This document shows, in pieces, positions 7,527 to 16,050 of a stretch of 64,000 bases of DNA. Source of the stretch: Candidatus Magnetocorallium paracelense (GTDB lineage: Bacteria; Nitrospirota; Thermodesulfovibrionia; Thermodesulfovibrionales; Magnetobacteriaceae). Position numbers and translations under genes: made by a program. The stretch is from positions 1 through 64,000 of the forward strand of contig JAREWP010000050.1 of the NCBI GenBank assembly GCA_029001845.1, given 5' to 3'. A model generated the notes under the pieces. That model had not been told where the DNA came from. It did no database searches and worked only from the letters and a program-made list of their open reading frames with translations. Numbering within the stretch: the first letter of the stretch is position 1; each line of letters starts with the position of its first letter.

Positions 7527-10500
7527 ATGAAACAGAAGTGTAGAAAATGGAGATTCGCCGTTGACAGAGGAGGCACCTTTACCGATGTCATCGGACTCGA
7601 CCCCGACAACAACTACCATGTAACAAAACTCCTTTCCGACTCTCCCGATTATGAAGATCCCTCCATAGAGGGGATTAAAAGACTTCTTGCCCTGGGAAAA
7701 GAGGACAAACTTCCTGAAGAAAAGATAGAAACGATCAGGTTTGGAACGACAATCGCCACAAATGCGCTCCTTGAAAGAAAGGGCGGCAGAGTCGCCCTCT
7801 TTATAACAAAAGGCTTTAATGATCTCCTTGAAATAGGCAACCAGGCCAGGCCCGAGCTCTTCGATCTTTGCATTACTAAACCCTCGATTTTATATGCCAC
7901 TGTCTTTGAAATTAACGAACGTATCGATTGTACAGGCAACATTATTACTCCGCCGGATGTTGACGAACTATGCAAAGTAACGAATCTGGCAATCGAGTCA
8001 GGCTTTGACGCAGTTTCTATCGTTTTTATGCACTCCTGGATTAATCCTGAACATGAGCTGATCTGTGAAGAGATTTTGAAGGAAAGGGGCATTGAAAATA
8101 TCTTTACTTCCCATAAATCGATGAATACCATTAAGATCACAGGAAGAGGACAGAGCTGTGCTACAGACGCCTATCTCAGCCCGATTATTTCACAATATAT
8201 AAAAGAGATATCCCGTACAACCGGTTCTATTCCTATAGAGTTTATAAGAAGTTCCGGGAGGCTTGTTACGCCGGATGATGTCATGGGGAAGGATTTTATA
8301 CTCTCCGGTCCTGCAGGCGGAGTAATTGCAGTTGCCGAGATAGCAAAGGAGAGAGACTTAAAAGGGGCGATAGGTTTCGATATGGGAGGTACTTCCACTG
8401 ATGTTTCAAGATATGATGGAGAAATCGAGGAAATACAGGAAAGGGTGATTAGCGGCATAGAGCTTAAAAGTGATATGTTGAATATTCATACCGTCGCTTC
8501 AGGGGGCGGTTCTATTCTCTGGTTCGACGGACAAAAATTGAGGGCGGGTCCTGACTCTGCAGGCGCTTTTCCCGGACCTGCCTGCTACGGTTTTGGAGGG
8601 CCTTTGACAATAACGGATGCAAATCTGATTACCGGCAGGTTATCTCCCAATGACCTTCCACGCTGTTTTGGAAAAACCGGAAAGGGATCGATAGATATAA
8701 ATATCGTTAAGGAACGGTTTACTCTACTCGCTGAGGAGATAAACAAAACTTCAAAGACGGTGATGACTCCCGAGGAGGTCGCCTTGGGATTTATCAGAAT
8801 CGCAAATGAAAAGATGGCTCTTGCAATAAAGGAGATTTCAGTGTCAAAGGGATATGACGTAAGAGACTACTCTCTTATATGTTTCGGAGGCGCCGGCAGC
8901 CAGCACGCCTGTCAGGTAGCAGAGCTTCTCGATATGGAAAGGATCGTTATTCATCCTCTTGCTTCGGTTATGTCCGCCTATGGCGTCTGCCTTTCAAATC
9001 CAGCAAAAAAATCTGCCCTTTCTGTGTTAAAAGATTTCGATAAAACAACTATAAGAGAAATCGATCTTCTCTTCGACAAAATGATTTTACAGCTTCTTCA
9101 TGAGGGGGAAAAAGAGGAGACAAAAATCGCTGTTAAAAGAGAGATAGATGTCAGGCCAAAGGGGGCTGAAACATATCTGACTTTGGATTACGCCTGCTAT
9201 GACGAGATACTTGCCGGATTTATGGAAAAATATAAAACTCTTTATGGATTTCTTCCTGAAAACACACTCCTTGAGATTGCAGGCATCAGAGTTGAAGTAA
9301 AATATAAAGAGAGACTTTTTCTACCCTATTACCTGAACGGCGACAACAAAAAATTTCTGAATCCTGTAACATACCGATTCATCCATTATCAGGACGCTTC
9401 GGTAAAGGCCCCTGTTTATAAAAGTGAGCATCTTCCTCAAAACATTCCTGTTAAAGGGCCTGCTATTGTAGCTGATACGATGTCTGTCATTGTCATTGAT
9501 CCGGGCTTCGAGGCTGCTAAGGAGGAAAACGGTGTAATAGCAATAAAAAGGACAAGTGAAAAAAAACAGATCATCGTAAAATGCGAAAAAGAGCCTGACC
9601 CCGTACTCCTTGAGGTGTTCAATAATATTTTTTCATCGATCGCCTCCGAGATGGGGCATACATTAAGGAAAACATCCATTTCGGTAAACATAAGGGAAAG
9701 GCTCGATTACTCCTGCGCTCTTTTCGATCAAAGGGGTGGTCTCATTGCGAATGCCCCTCACATTCCCGTACACCTGGGATCCATGTCCGATACAGTCCAA
9801 TCGTTACTTAAAGACTTTAAAAAAGAGTTGAAACCGGGAGAAATATATCTTACCAACGATCCCTATCGCGGAGGCTCACACCTGCCGGACCTCACCGTTA
9901 TCTGCCCGGTCTTTTCCGACAACGAAGAGTTGATCTTTTTCACTGCTGCAAGGGGACACCATGCCGATATCGGCGGAAAAACTCCCGGCTCTCTTCCACC
10001 ATTATCGGGAAGTATTCATGAAGAGGGAGTTCTCATCGAAACAATGACTGTTGTAAAGGACGGTAAGTTCAGAGAATATCAGATAAGGGATATTCTTTTA
10101 AATAACAAATATCCTGTAAGGAATGTAGAGGAAAATATTTATGACCTGAAGTCACAGATCGCTTCCTGCCAAAAAGGTGCGAAAGAGCTTGGGGAGACGA
10201 TTAAGAAATATGGCCTGCCAATGGTAAGGGCCTACATGGGGCATATTCAGGATAATGCCGAAGCTTCCATTAAAAGATCGCTGGCGACTTATCTAAAAGA
10301 CAATGACCCATTTATCGGAGAATTTGAAGACTTTCTGGACAACGAAACCAAAATCAGAGTAAAAATAACTATAACAGGAGGCGCATCTACTCCTGAAACA
10401 TTAAAGGCTACAATCGATTTCACCGGAACCGGGCAGGAGAGAAAGGGTGAGAATTTAAATGCTCCCCTTTCAGTAACACATTCGGCTGTGCTTTATGTTT

Positions 10501-11171
10501 TGAGACTTCTGACAAACGATGAAATTCCTCTTAACAGCGGCTGTCTCAAACCTGTCGAAATTATTGCGCCTGAAGGAACGATACTCAATCCTCTCTACCC
10601 GGCTCCTGTGGCTGCCGGTAACGTGGAGACCTCTCAGAGAGTTGTCGATGTACTGCTGGGAGCGTTCGATGTTGCCGCTGCATCCCAGGGGACTATGAAC
10701 AATCTCCTTTTTGAAGTAGAGGGAGACACGCCCTATTACGAGACCATAGCCGGCGGCAGCGGCGCTTCAGCCGAATGCTGTGGTGCTTCGGGTGTGCAGG
10801 TGCATATGACAAATACCAGAATTACGGACCCTGAAATCCTCGAACACAGACACCCCGATGTCATGTTAGAGGGATTTCGCTTAAGAAAAAACTCAGGAGG
10901 CGCGGGAAGGCGCAAGGGCGGAGACGGAATAATCAGAGAGATAAAGTTTCTTAGACCTGCCGCACTATCCATCATATCGGAACGGAGAAAATATTCCCCC
11001 TATGGTCTTAAAGGCGGCGCATCCGGTAAGTGTGGAGAAAATCTTCTCATCGACTCAGAGGGGGCTGTAAAAAACCTGCCTCACAGGGTTGTTGTAAACG
11101 TTAATAAAGGTGATAAGATAGTAATTAAAACGCCCGGTGGTGGTGGATTCGGGAGCAGGGAGAGAGGGTGA
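7527..11171 (+). CDS. Fused hydantoinase/5-oxoprolinase (HyuA-HyuB)
   Basis: A 1214-residue single chain. Residues 1 to about 680 are the HyuA/oxoprolinase A half: the N-terminal phosphate loop FAVDRGGTFTDVIG, FGTTIATNALLERKG, SGPAGGVIAV and GFDMGGTSTDVSRYDG (ASKHA ATPase). Residues from about 695 on are the HyuB half: RERLDYSCALFD, HIPVHLGSM, NDPYRGGSHLPDLTV, ARGHHADIGG and the glycine-rich end KTPGGGGFG. This is the arrangement of ATP-dependent 5-oxoprolinase (OPLAH/OXP1), which opens 5-oxoproline to glutamate; bacterial homologues are often two genes. Substrate could instead be a hydantoin or other lactam. There are no operon partners. Confidence 0.88.
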   Translation: MKQKCRKWRFAVDRGGTFTDVIGLDPDNNYHVTKLLSDSPDYEDPSIEGIKRLLALGKEDKLPEEKIETIRFGTTIATNALLERKGGRVALFITKGFNDLLEIGNQARPELFDLCITKPSILYATVFEINERIDCTGNIITPPDVDELCKVTNLAIESGFDAVSIVFMHSWINPEHELICEEILKERGIENIFTSHKSMNTIKITGRGQSCATDAYLSPIISQYIKEISRTTGSIPIEFIRSSGRLVTPDDVMGKDFILSGPAGGVIAVAEIAKERDLKGAIGFDMGGTSTDVSRYDGEIEEIQERVISGIELKSDMLNIHTVASGGGSILWFDGQKLRAGPDSAGAFPGPACYGFGGPLTITDANLITGRLSPNDLPRCFGKTGKGSIDINIVKERFTLLAEEINKTSKTVMTPEEVALGFIRIANEKMALAIKEISVSKGYDVRDYSLICFGGAGSQHACQVAELLDMERIVIHPLASVMSAYGVCLSNPAKKSALSVLKDFDKTTIREIDLLFDKMILQLLHEGEKEETKIAVKREIDVRPKGAETYLTLDYACYDEILAGFMEKYKTLYGFLPENTLLEIAGIRVEVKYKERLFLPYYLNGDNKKFLNPVTYRFIHYQDASVKAPVYKSEHLPQNIPVKGPAIVADTMSVIVIDPGFEAAKEENGVIAIKRTSEKKQIIVKCEKEPDPVLLEVFNNIFSSIASEMGHTLRKTSISVNIRERLDYSCALFDQRGGLIANAPHIPVHLGSMSDTVQSLLKDFKKELKPGEIYLTNDPYRGGSHLPDLTVICPVFSDNEELIFFTAARGHHADIGGKTPGSLPPLSGSIHEEGVLIETMTVVKDGKFREYQIRDILLNNKYPVRNVEENIYDLKSQIASCQKGAKELGETIKKYGLPMVRAYMGHIQDNAEASIKRSLATYLKDNDPFIGEFEDFLDNETKIRVKITITGGASTPETLKATIDFTGTGQERKGENLNAPLSVTHSAVLYVLRLLTNDEIPLNSGCLKPVEIIAPEGTILNPLYPAPVAAGNVETSQRVVDVLLGAFDVAAASQGTMNNLLFEVEGDTPYYETIAGGSGASAECCGASGVQVHMTNTRITDPEILEHRHPDVMLEGFRLRKNSGGAGRRKGGDGIIREIKFLRPAALSIISERRKYSPYGLKGGASGKCGENLLIDSEGAVKNLPHRVVVNVNKGDKIVIKTPGGGGFGSRERG

Positions 11172-11190
11172 ACTATTAGGAAAAGCTTTT

Positions 11191-12318
11191 TTATTGGGTT
11201 TGATATGATAAAGATGCAAGATACTCACCGGCAGGCCAAAGTCTGATATGGGGAGTAGACTTCTTTCTTTCCAGATCGTATACGATCTGATAAATATCGA
11301 TATTAGAAAAGAATTTTTTAAAATAAAGGAGAGAAGGAGCGACACTGCTCTCCTTCCACTTTACTTCCACCATACATACAGGTCGATCATCTATTACTAC
11401 CAGGAAATCTACCTCTCTTCCCTCTTTATCTCGAAGGTAATACAGCCCTACCCGACTCCCTGTGCTATCCTCGAGCATGTGAAGTTCTCTCAATAATGCA
11501 CATGCCACAACATTTTCCAGTCTTGCCCCGTAATCGCCTCGAACAGATCCTGTATCGTAAAGAAAATACTTAGGCTCTTTCAACAGTGATCGACTTATAT
11601 TTTTATGCCATGGTCTGACAGGAAAAATAAAGCAGAGATTCTCCAATATCTGTAACCAATGTTTTACTGTGGGAACGGAGACTTGCAAGTCTCTTGACAG
11701 GGATGAATAGGAGCATCCTGCCCCGACACGAGAGGCAAGGAGAGAGACCAGAATCTCCATTCCTTTTATCTCCCTTACCCTTTCCAGGTCCAGCAGGTCC
11801 TCTCTTAAAATAACGTCTCCATGCCCCCTGCGCCAGCGTTTAGCATATGCTGCACTGCCTTTTAGAAAGGGCTCGGGAAAACCGCCTACAGACAACAAAC
11901 GATCCAGCGCCTTGGATGGCGAAAATTCGGACAATGCTTCTCTCACTGTAAAGGGATGGAGACGGTACGAAAAAAACCTTCCTGCAAGAGAATCCCCGCC
12001 CTTACGAAAGGTCTCCAGCCCTGCTGAACCTGTAACGAGGATACGCGGACGAATTCCCTCTGTATCGTATACTCCTTTTATCCATGACTTCCAGTTCCTA
12101 AATTTGTGAAGTTCGTCAAAAATGACAATAGAAGAATCACGGTTCCATGTTTGATTAACAATGGTCTCCCGATCCTTAACAGAATCATAATTAAGATAAT
12201 CATAATCCTGTCTCAACTGCTTTGACAGAGTCGTTTTACCAACCTGCCGCGGCCCACTGAGAATTACGATTTTTTCATCAAGATCGGAGAGTATGTTTTT
12301 TTCCAGCTCTCTTTTAAT
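11191..12318 (-). CDS. DUF4143-family ATP-binding protein (AAA_14), non-canonical or lost start
   Basis: Open in frame from a point just inside the palindrome at 12342-12403. Read from ATT at 12318 it gives KRELEKNIL, the Walker A loop LSGPRQVGKTTLSK, Walker B SIVIFDELHK, sensor ILVTGSAGLE, and a C-terminal DUF4143 part with a nuclease-like strand REVDFLVV...PVCMVEVKW. The family normally starts at MxKRELE, but there is no ATG, GTG or TTG in frame before Walker A; the next such codon (TTG at 12214-12216) would remove the P-loop. GGAGGG precedes the ATT by three bases, so ATT (or CTG at 12304-12306) may initiate, or the palindrome cut off the start. Members are probably accessory ATPases of toxin or transposon-like loci; function is unknown. 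Confidence 0.75.
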   Translation of the reverse strand: MKRELEKNILSDLDEKIVILSGPRQVGKTTLSKQLRQDYDYLNYDSVKDRETIVNQTWNRDSSIVIFDELHKFRNWKSWIKGVYDTEGIRPRILVTGSAGLETFRKGGDSLAGRFFSYRLHPFTVREALSEFSPSKALDRLLSVGGFPEPFLKGSAAYAKRWRRGHGDVILREDLLDLERVREIKGMEILVSLLASRVGAGCSYSSLSRDLQVSVPTVKHWLQILENLCFIFPVRPWHKNISRSLLKEPKYFLYDTGSVRGDYGARLENVVACALLRELHMLEDSTGSRVGLYYLRDKEGREVDFLVVIDDRPVCMVEVKWKESSVAPSLLYFKKFFSNIDIYQIVYDLERKKSTPHIRLWPAGEYLASLSYQTQ

Positions 12319-12341
12319 TTTCCCTCCGGCAAAGATGCTAT

Positions 12342-12403
12342 GACTATTTTAAACTTAACTTTAAAACGGTCTTGACCGTTTTAAAGTTAAGTTTAAAATA
12401 GTC
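12342..12403. repeat. 62-bp near-perfect palindrome (30-bp arms, 2-bp spacer)
   Basis: The left arm 12342-12371 starts GACTATTTTAAACTTAAC and ends ACGGTC. The right arm 12374-12403 is its exact reverse complement over all 30 bases, with TT between. It abuts the 5' end of the minus-strand ATPase gene and carries the stop codon that closes its frame. It could be an operator, bidirectional terminator or insertion scar; no second copy is seen in the window. Confidence 0.95.
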
Positions 12404-12620
12404 TGGTTGCATTAGTCAATATAGCAAAAGGACGATTTTTATCCTCTCCTTACTTCCTTGACCTTGACTATCTGATAATGACCACTCGACACCTGCGATA
12501 ACATGTATTCATCGAAAACGCCCCTGTGTTATAATTATGCAGAATGAGCCACTCTGATGAAATTGCAAAATGGATAGACTTATTTTTCATGACTCTGCTG
12601 ATATTTCCATCAAATGAACC

Positions 12621-14762
12621 ATGAGTTATTACCGGCCTTTATTTATTGCTATACTCATCATTTCAACAACAGTCGTATACATTCCGGTCAAAGGGTTCGA
12701 TTTTGTATGGGATGACAGAATCAATATCGAGGAGAACACGGCATTAAACCCCGTTACCTTTGAAAACATAATAAAATTCTGGAAAGCCCCCGAACAAAAC
12801 CTATACATACCGATTACATACACTGTCTGGTCTTTTCTGGCTTTTCTCTCTCAATATGACGATATCTCTATAAATATAAGTCCCGCACTATTTCATTGGG
12901 CAAACATTATATTGCATATTCTAAATGTACTTCTGGTATATTCGATCCTTAGAGTAATAACAGGAAATAGTCATGACTCAGATAAAAAAAGGGCAGTCTG
13001 CCAACAGCCTCCGCTTAGTGAGTTGGCGCCATTAACGGGCGCTCTTCTTTTTGCACTCCATCCTCTTCAGGTCGAAGCGGTAACATGGATCACAGGCATG
13101 AAGGACCTTCTTTCCTCTCTTTTTTCATTTATCGCACTTAGATATTATATTGTTTTTTCCACGAATTCCAACCCTTCTAAGTCAAAAGAGAAATATATGT
13201 ATTACACCGCTGCTTCAACAGCCTTTATTTTTGCACTTCTCTCAAAGCCCTCAGCTGTAGTTATCCCTGTTATTGCCTGGATAGCAGATATAAGAGCAAT
13301 TGGTATAACTGCAAGAGAGAGCTTTAAAAGACTCTTCCCATGGTTCTTAATGACACTACCTGTAATGATTGTGACCAAATCCGTTCAATCAAACGAGGCT
13401 TTGGATTATCTGACTCCTCTGTGGTCAAGACCCCTGATCGCCCTGGACGCCTTTACCTTTTATATTTACAAGCTTTTTCTTCCCATAACTCTGACTCCTG
13501 ATTACGGACGAACGCCGGAATATGTACTGTCAGGTAACCTGCTTTATTTTACATGCCCCATTGCCTGTGTTTTGCTTTTCCTTCTCCTTTTTAAATGGAG
13601 AAATCGGTCGATTTTTACATCTGCTCTGATTTTCATTGCAGGAATCCTTCCGGTATCGGGACTGATCCCCTTCATGTTTCAAAATACCTCGACCGTTGCC
13701 GATCGCTATGTGTACATATCGATGGTCGGAAGCGCATTGGCTTTTTCTTTATTACTTATTAACCTGAAAAGAAGATATTTAATTATACTTCCTATTATTG
13801 TCATTTGTTTGTCAGGCTATAAAAGTATAACCTATGCAAGCCTCTGGAAAGACAGCTTCTCACTGTTTAATCATGCTCTGAAGATCAATCCTCACAGCTA
13901 TCTCTCGTACAACAATCTTGGCACGGCCTTCGCCAGAACCGGAAGGAGAGATGAGGCAATTACATATTATATGCGGGCAATGGAGCTGAAACCCTTTAAA
14001 CCGGAACCTTACAACAATATAGGCGTGCTGTTAAGCAGACAAAAGAGATATCCGGAGGCCATAGACTATTTCCAAAGAGGGCTGTCCGACAATCCCGATG
14101 TGGCGGATTTGCACTACAACATGGCAATCGCTTTTGAAAAACTCGGGGACTACAATCGCGCCGCAGAAGCGTATGGGCGAGCGATAACACTCAATCCTGA
14201 AGACGCTGTGTCTCATTACAGGCGCGGAATTGTTCTGCATAAAGCAGGTAGAGAGGAAAGCGCATTTCTCCATTTTAACAGAACCCTGGAAATAGACGTC
14301 AATAATGCAGACATGCACTATACTATGGGCAATATTCTCGTAGAAAACGGTAAAAACGATTCCGCTGTCAATCATTATAAAAAGGCCGTAACAATCGATC
14401 CCGGGATGAAGGATTCTTACTACAATATCGGTAATATCATGCTCAGACAAAACAGATTGGATGAATCTGTCAAATACTACGAAATGGTCCTTGCGTTAAA
14501 ACCGAACGATATCGATACACTGATCAATATGGGTGCAGCGTTTATAGCTATGAAAAGATACGACATGGCGATAGAGAAATTTTTAAATATCATATCGATA
14601 CATCCCGGACGACCTGATGTGCATAATAATCTGGGAGTCGCCTACTACAAGGCAGGGATGGCGAGTAAGGCCTATTGGCATTATAAGGAAGCATTGAGGA
14701 TCGATCCGGGATTTAAGGAAGCGGAAAAAAACCTTGCTTCACTTGTGAAAAAGATTCAATAA
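12621..14762 (+). CDS. Polytopic GT-C-like membrane protein with C-terminal TPRs
   Basis: A 713-residue protein. Residues 1 to about 415 contain roughly ten membrane helices. The first periplasmic loop has FVWDDRINIEEN, a D-D motif typical of GT-C glycosyltransferases, and a later loop reads FALHPLQVEAVTWITGMKDL as in bacterial relatives of TMTC O-mannosyltransferases. From about 425 on there are seven to eight tetratricopeptide repeats (SYNNLGTAFARTGRRDEAI, YNNIGVLLSRQKRYPEAIDY and similar). The product is an inner-membrane protein with TPRs facing the periplasm. Protein O-glycosylation is the family-based guess; the donor and target are unknown. It is a stand-alone gene. Confidence 0.8.
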   Translation: MSYYRPLFIAILIISTTVVYIPVKGFDFVWDDRINIEENTALNPVTFENIIKFWKAPEQNLYIPITYTVWSFLAFLSQYDDISINISPALFHWANIILHILNVLLVYSILRVITGNSHDSDKKRAVCQQPPLSELAPLTGALLFALHPLQVEAVTWITGMKDLLSSLFSFIALRYYIVFSTNSNPSKSKEKYMYYTAASTAFIFALLSKPSAVVIPVIAWIADIRAIGITARESFKRLFPWFLMTLPVMIVTKSVQSNEALDYLTPLWSRPLIALDAFTFYIYKLFLPITLTPDYGRTPEYVLSGNLLYFTCPIACVLLFLLLFKWRNRSIFTSALIFIAGILPVSGLIPFMFQNTSTVADRYVYISMVGSALAFSLLLINLKRRYLIILPIIVICLSGYKSITYASLWKDSFSLFNHALKINPHSYLSYNNLGTAFARTGRRDEAITYYMRAMELKPFKPEPYNNIGVLLSRQKRYPEAIDYFQRGLSDNPDVADLHYNMAIAFEKLGDYNRAAEAYGRAITLNPEDAVSHYRRGIVLHKAGREESAFLHFNRTLEIDVNNADMHYTMGNILVENGKNDSAVNHYKKAVTIDPGMKDSYYNIGNIMLRQNRLDESVKYYEMVLALKPNDIDTLINMGAAFIAMKRYDMAIEKFLNIISIHPGRPDVHNNLGVAYYKAGMASKAYWHYKEALRIDPGFKEAEKNLASLVKKIQ

Positions 14763-14846
14763 CAGGCAGAATTTGCAGGCTGCACAATAGCTTTAGGGGC
14801 ATGCCAAGCGGCGGCGAACCGACAAAAATACCGGAGTAAATGTCAA

Positions 14847-15263
14847 GTGCTTCATATTTCTCAAAAAATTTCCATAATGGAGAACGAGATCGAGATTCAT
14901 TTCATTCGCTCTCAGGGCCCCGGCGGTCAAAATGTCAACAAGGTCTCTACGGCAGTTCATCTTCGTTTCGATGTAAATGCATCGTCCCTTCCTGATTTTT
15001 ATAAGAGCCGAATATTAAAATTAAAGGATAAGCGCATTACAAAGGAGGGCGTCATTGTTATTAAGGCTCAGTCACACCGAAGTCTTGAGAAAAACAGAAA
15101 TGAAGCCCTGGAGCGTCTTTGCAGGCTCGTCAGGAGCGTTACAGCAGTTCCAAAAAAACGCAAACCGACACAGCCTACAGGAAGTGCGAAGAAGAAGCGT
15201 CTTGAATGGAAGAGTAAACGATCAAAAGTTAAGGCGCTTAGAAGTAAAATCAGAGAGGGATAG
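14847..15263 (+). CDS. arfB: Alternative ribosome-rescue factor ArfB (peptidyl-tRNA hydrolase)
   Basis: A 138-residue protein with the release-factor catalytic motif RSQGPGGQNVNKVSTAVHLRF (GGQ near residues 27-29) and a basic C-terminal tail (KKRKPTQPTGSAKKKRLEWK) that enters the empty mRNA channel. ArfB (YaeJ) hydrolyses peptidyl-tRNA on ribosomes stalled without a stop codon. Size and domain order match the family. The start at 14847 could be replaced by the internal Met 11 (MENEIEIHFIRS), which is a common start for homologues. It is a single gene 85 bp after the TPR protein. Confidence 0.9.
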   Translation: MLHISQKISIMENEIEIHFIRSQGPGGQNVNKVSTAVHLRFDVNASSLPDFYKSRILKLKDKRITKEGVIVIKAQSHRSLEKNRNEALERLCRLVRSVTAVPKKRKPTQPTGSAKKKRLEWKSKRSKVKALRSKIREG

Positions 15264-15351
15264 CATACCGTTGTACGCCTTGTTTGTTTTATGTCTTTTA
15301 TTATAAACTCAATGTAAATATTTTGCCGGTAACATTAAAAAACCTTAAACC

Positions 15352-16041
15352 ATGAATAATTCCATTGAAATAGATGTTCAGGATTTAAGTTTCTATTATA
15401 AAAATGATGGCCTGGTATTAAATAATATCGCTTTGTCGATTTATAAAAACAGCATAACAGCCATTATGGGACCATCGGGGTGTGGTAAGACAACGCTTTT
15501 AAGGTGTCTTAACAGAATTCACGATCTCTATCCGGGCAATAAATACAATGGAAGTATCGTTTTTCAGGGGCGTAATATTCTTGAAAACGGTGAGGATATG
15601 GTTGAATTAAGACGCAAAATCGGTATGGTCTTTCAGAAACCGACGCCACTTCCTCTGAGTATATTCGATAATGTGGCCTATGGTTTAAAATTACAGGGAG
15701 AAAGAGATAAAGAGGAAATCTCTGCGACTGTTGAAAAATATTTAACAATGGCTTCGTTATGGGATGAGGTTAAAGATAAGTTGGAAAGTGAAGCCCGCGA
15801 ACTCTCAACGGGCCAGCAACAGAGGCTTGTAATTGCAAGAGCGCTGGCAGTAAAGCCAATGGTGCTTTTATTCGATGAAGCGACGTCGGCCCTCGATCCC
15901 TCTTCCACTTCGCTGATCGAACAACTCATCGAAGAGATTAAGAATCGAATAACAGTAGTCATGGTAACACATAATGTCCAACAGGCTGAAAGAATCGCCG
16001 ATATAAAGCGTTATATGGAAAATGGAATTTTAGTACAGTGA
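15352..16041 (+). CDS. PstB-like ABC transporter ATP-binding protein
   Basis: A 229-residue ABC ATPase: Walker A MGPSGCGKTTLLRCLNRI, Q-loop MVFQKPTPLPLSIFDNVAYG, signature LSTGQQQRLVIARALA (LSGGQ changed to LSTGQ), Walker B VLLFDEATSALDP, H-loop MVTHNVQQAERI. LNRIHDLYPG and the KPTPLPLSI Q-loop are those of the phosphate importer subunit PstB. The C-terminus is about 20 residues shorter than PstB and lacks the usual YTAFMYLGELIE strand. No pstS, pstC or pstA is near. It lies 9 bp before the ligase fusion gene and is probably co-transcribed, so its role may differ from phosphate import. Confidence 0.8.
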   Translation: MNNSIEIDVQDLSFYYKNDGLVLNNIALSIYKNSITAIMGPSGCGKTTLLRCLNRIHDLYPGNKYNGSIVFQGRNILENGEDMVELRRKIGMVFQKPTPLPLSIFDNVAYGLKLQGERDKEEISATVEKYLTMASLWDEVKDKLESEARELSTGQQQRLVIARALAVKPMVLLFDEATSALDPSSTSLIEQLIEEIKNRITVVMVTHNVQQAERIADIKRYMENGILVQ

Positions 16042-16050
16042 GGAAATGAG

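Noticed and set aside
12342-12403. Palindrome as a plain intrinsic terminator
   Set aside because: There is no downstream T-run on either strand and the perfect 30-bp symmetry exceeds normal terminators, though termination is not excluded.
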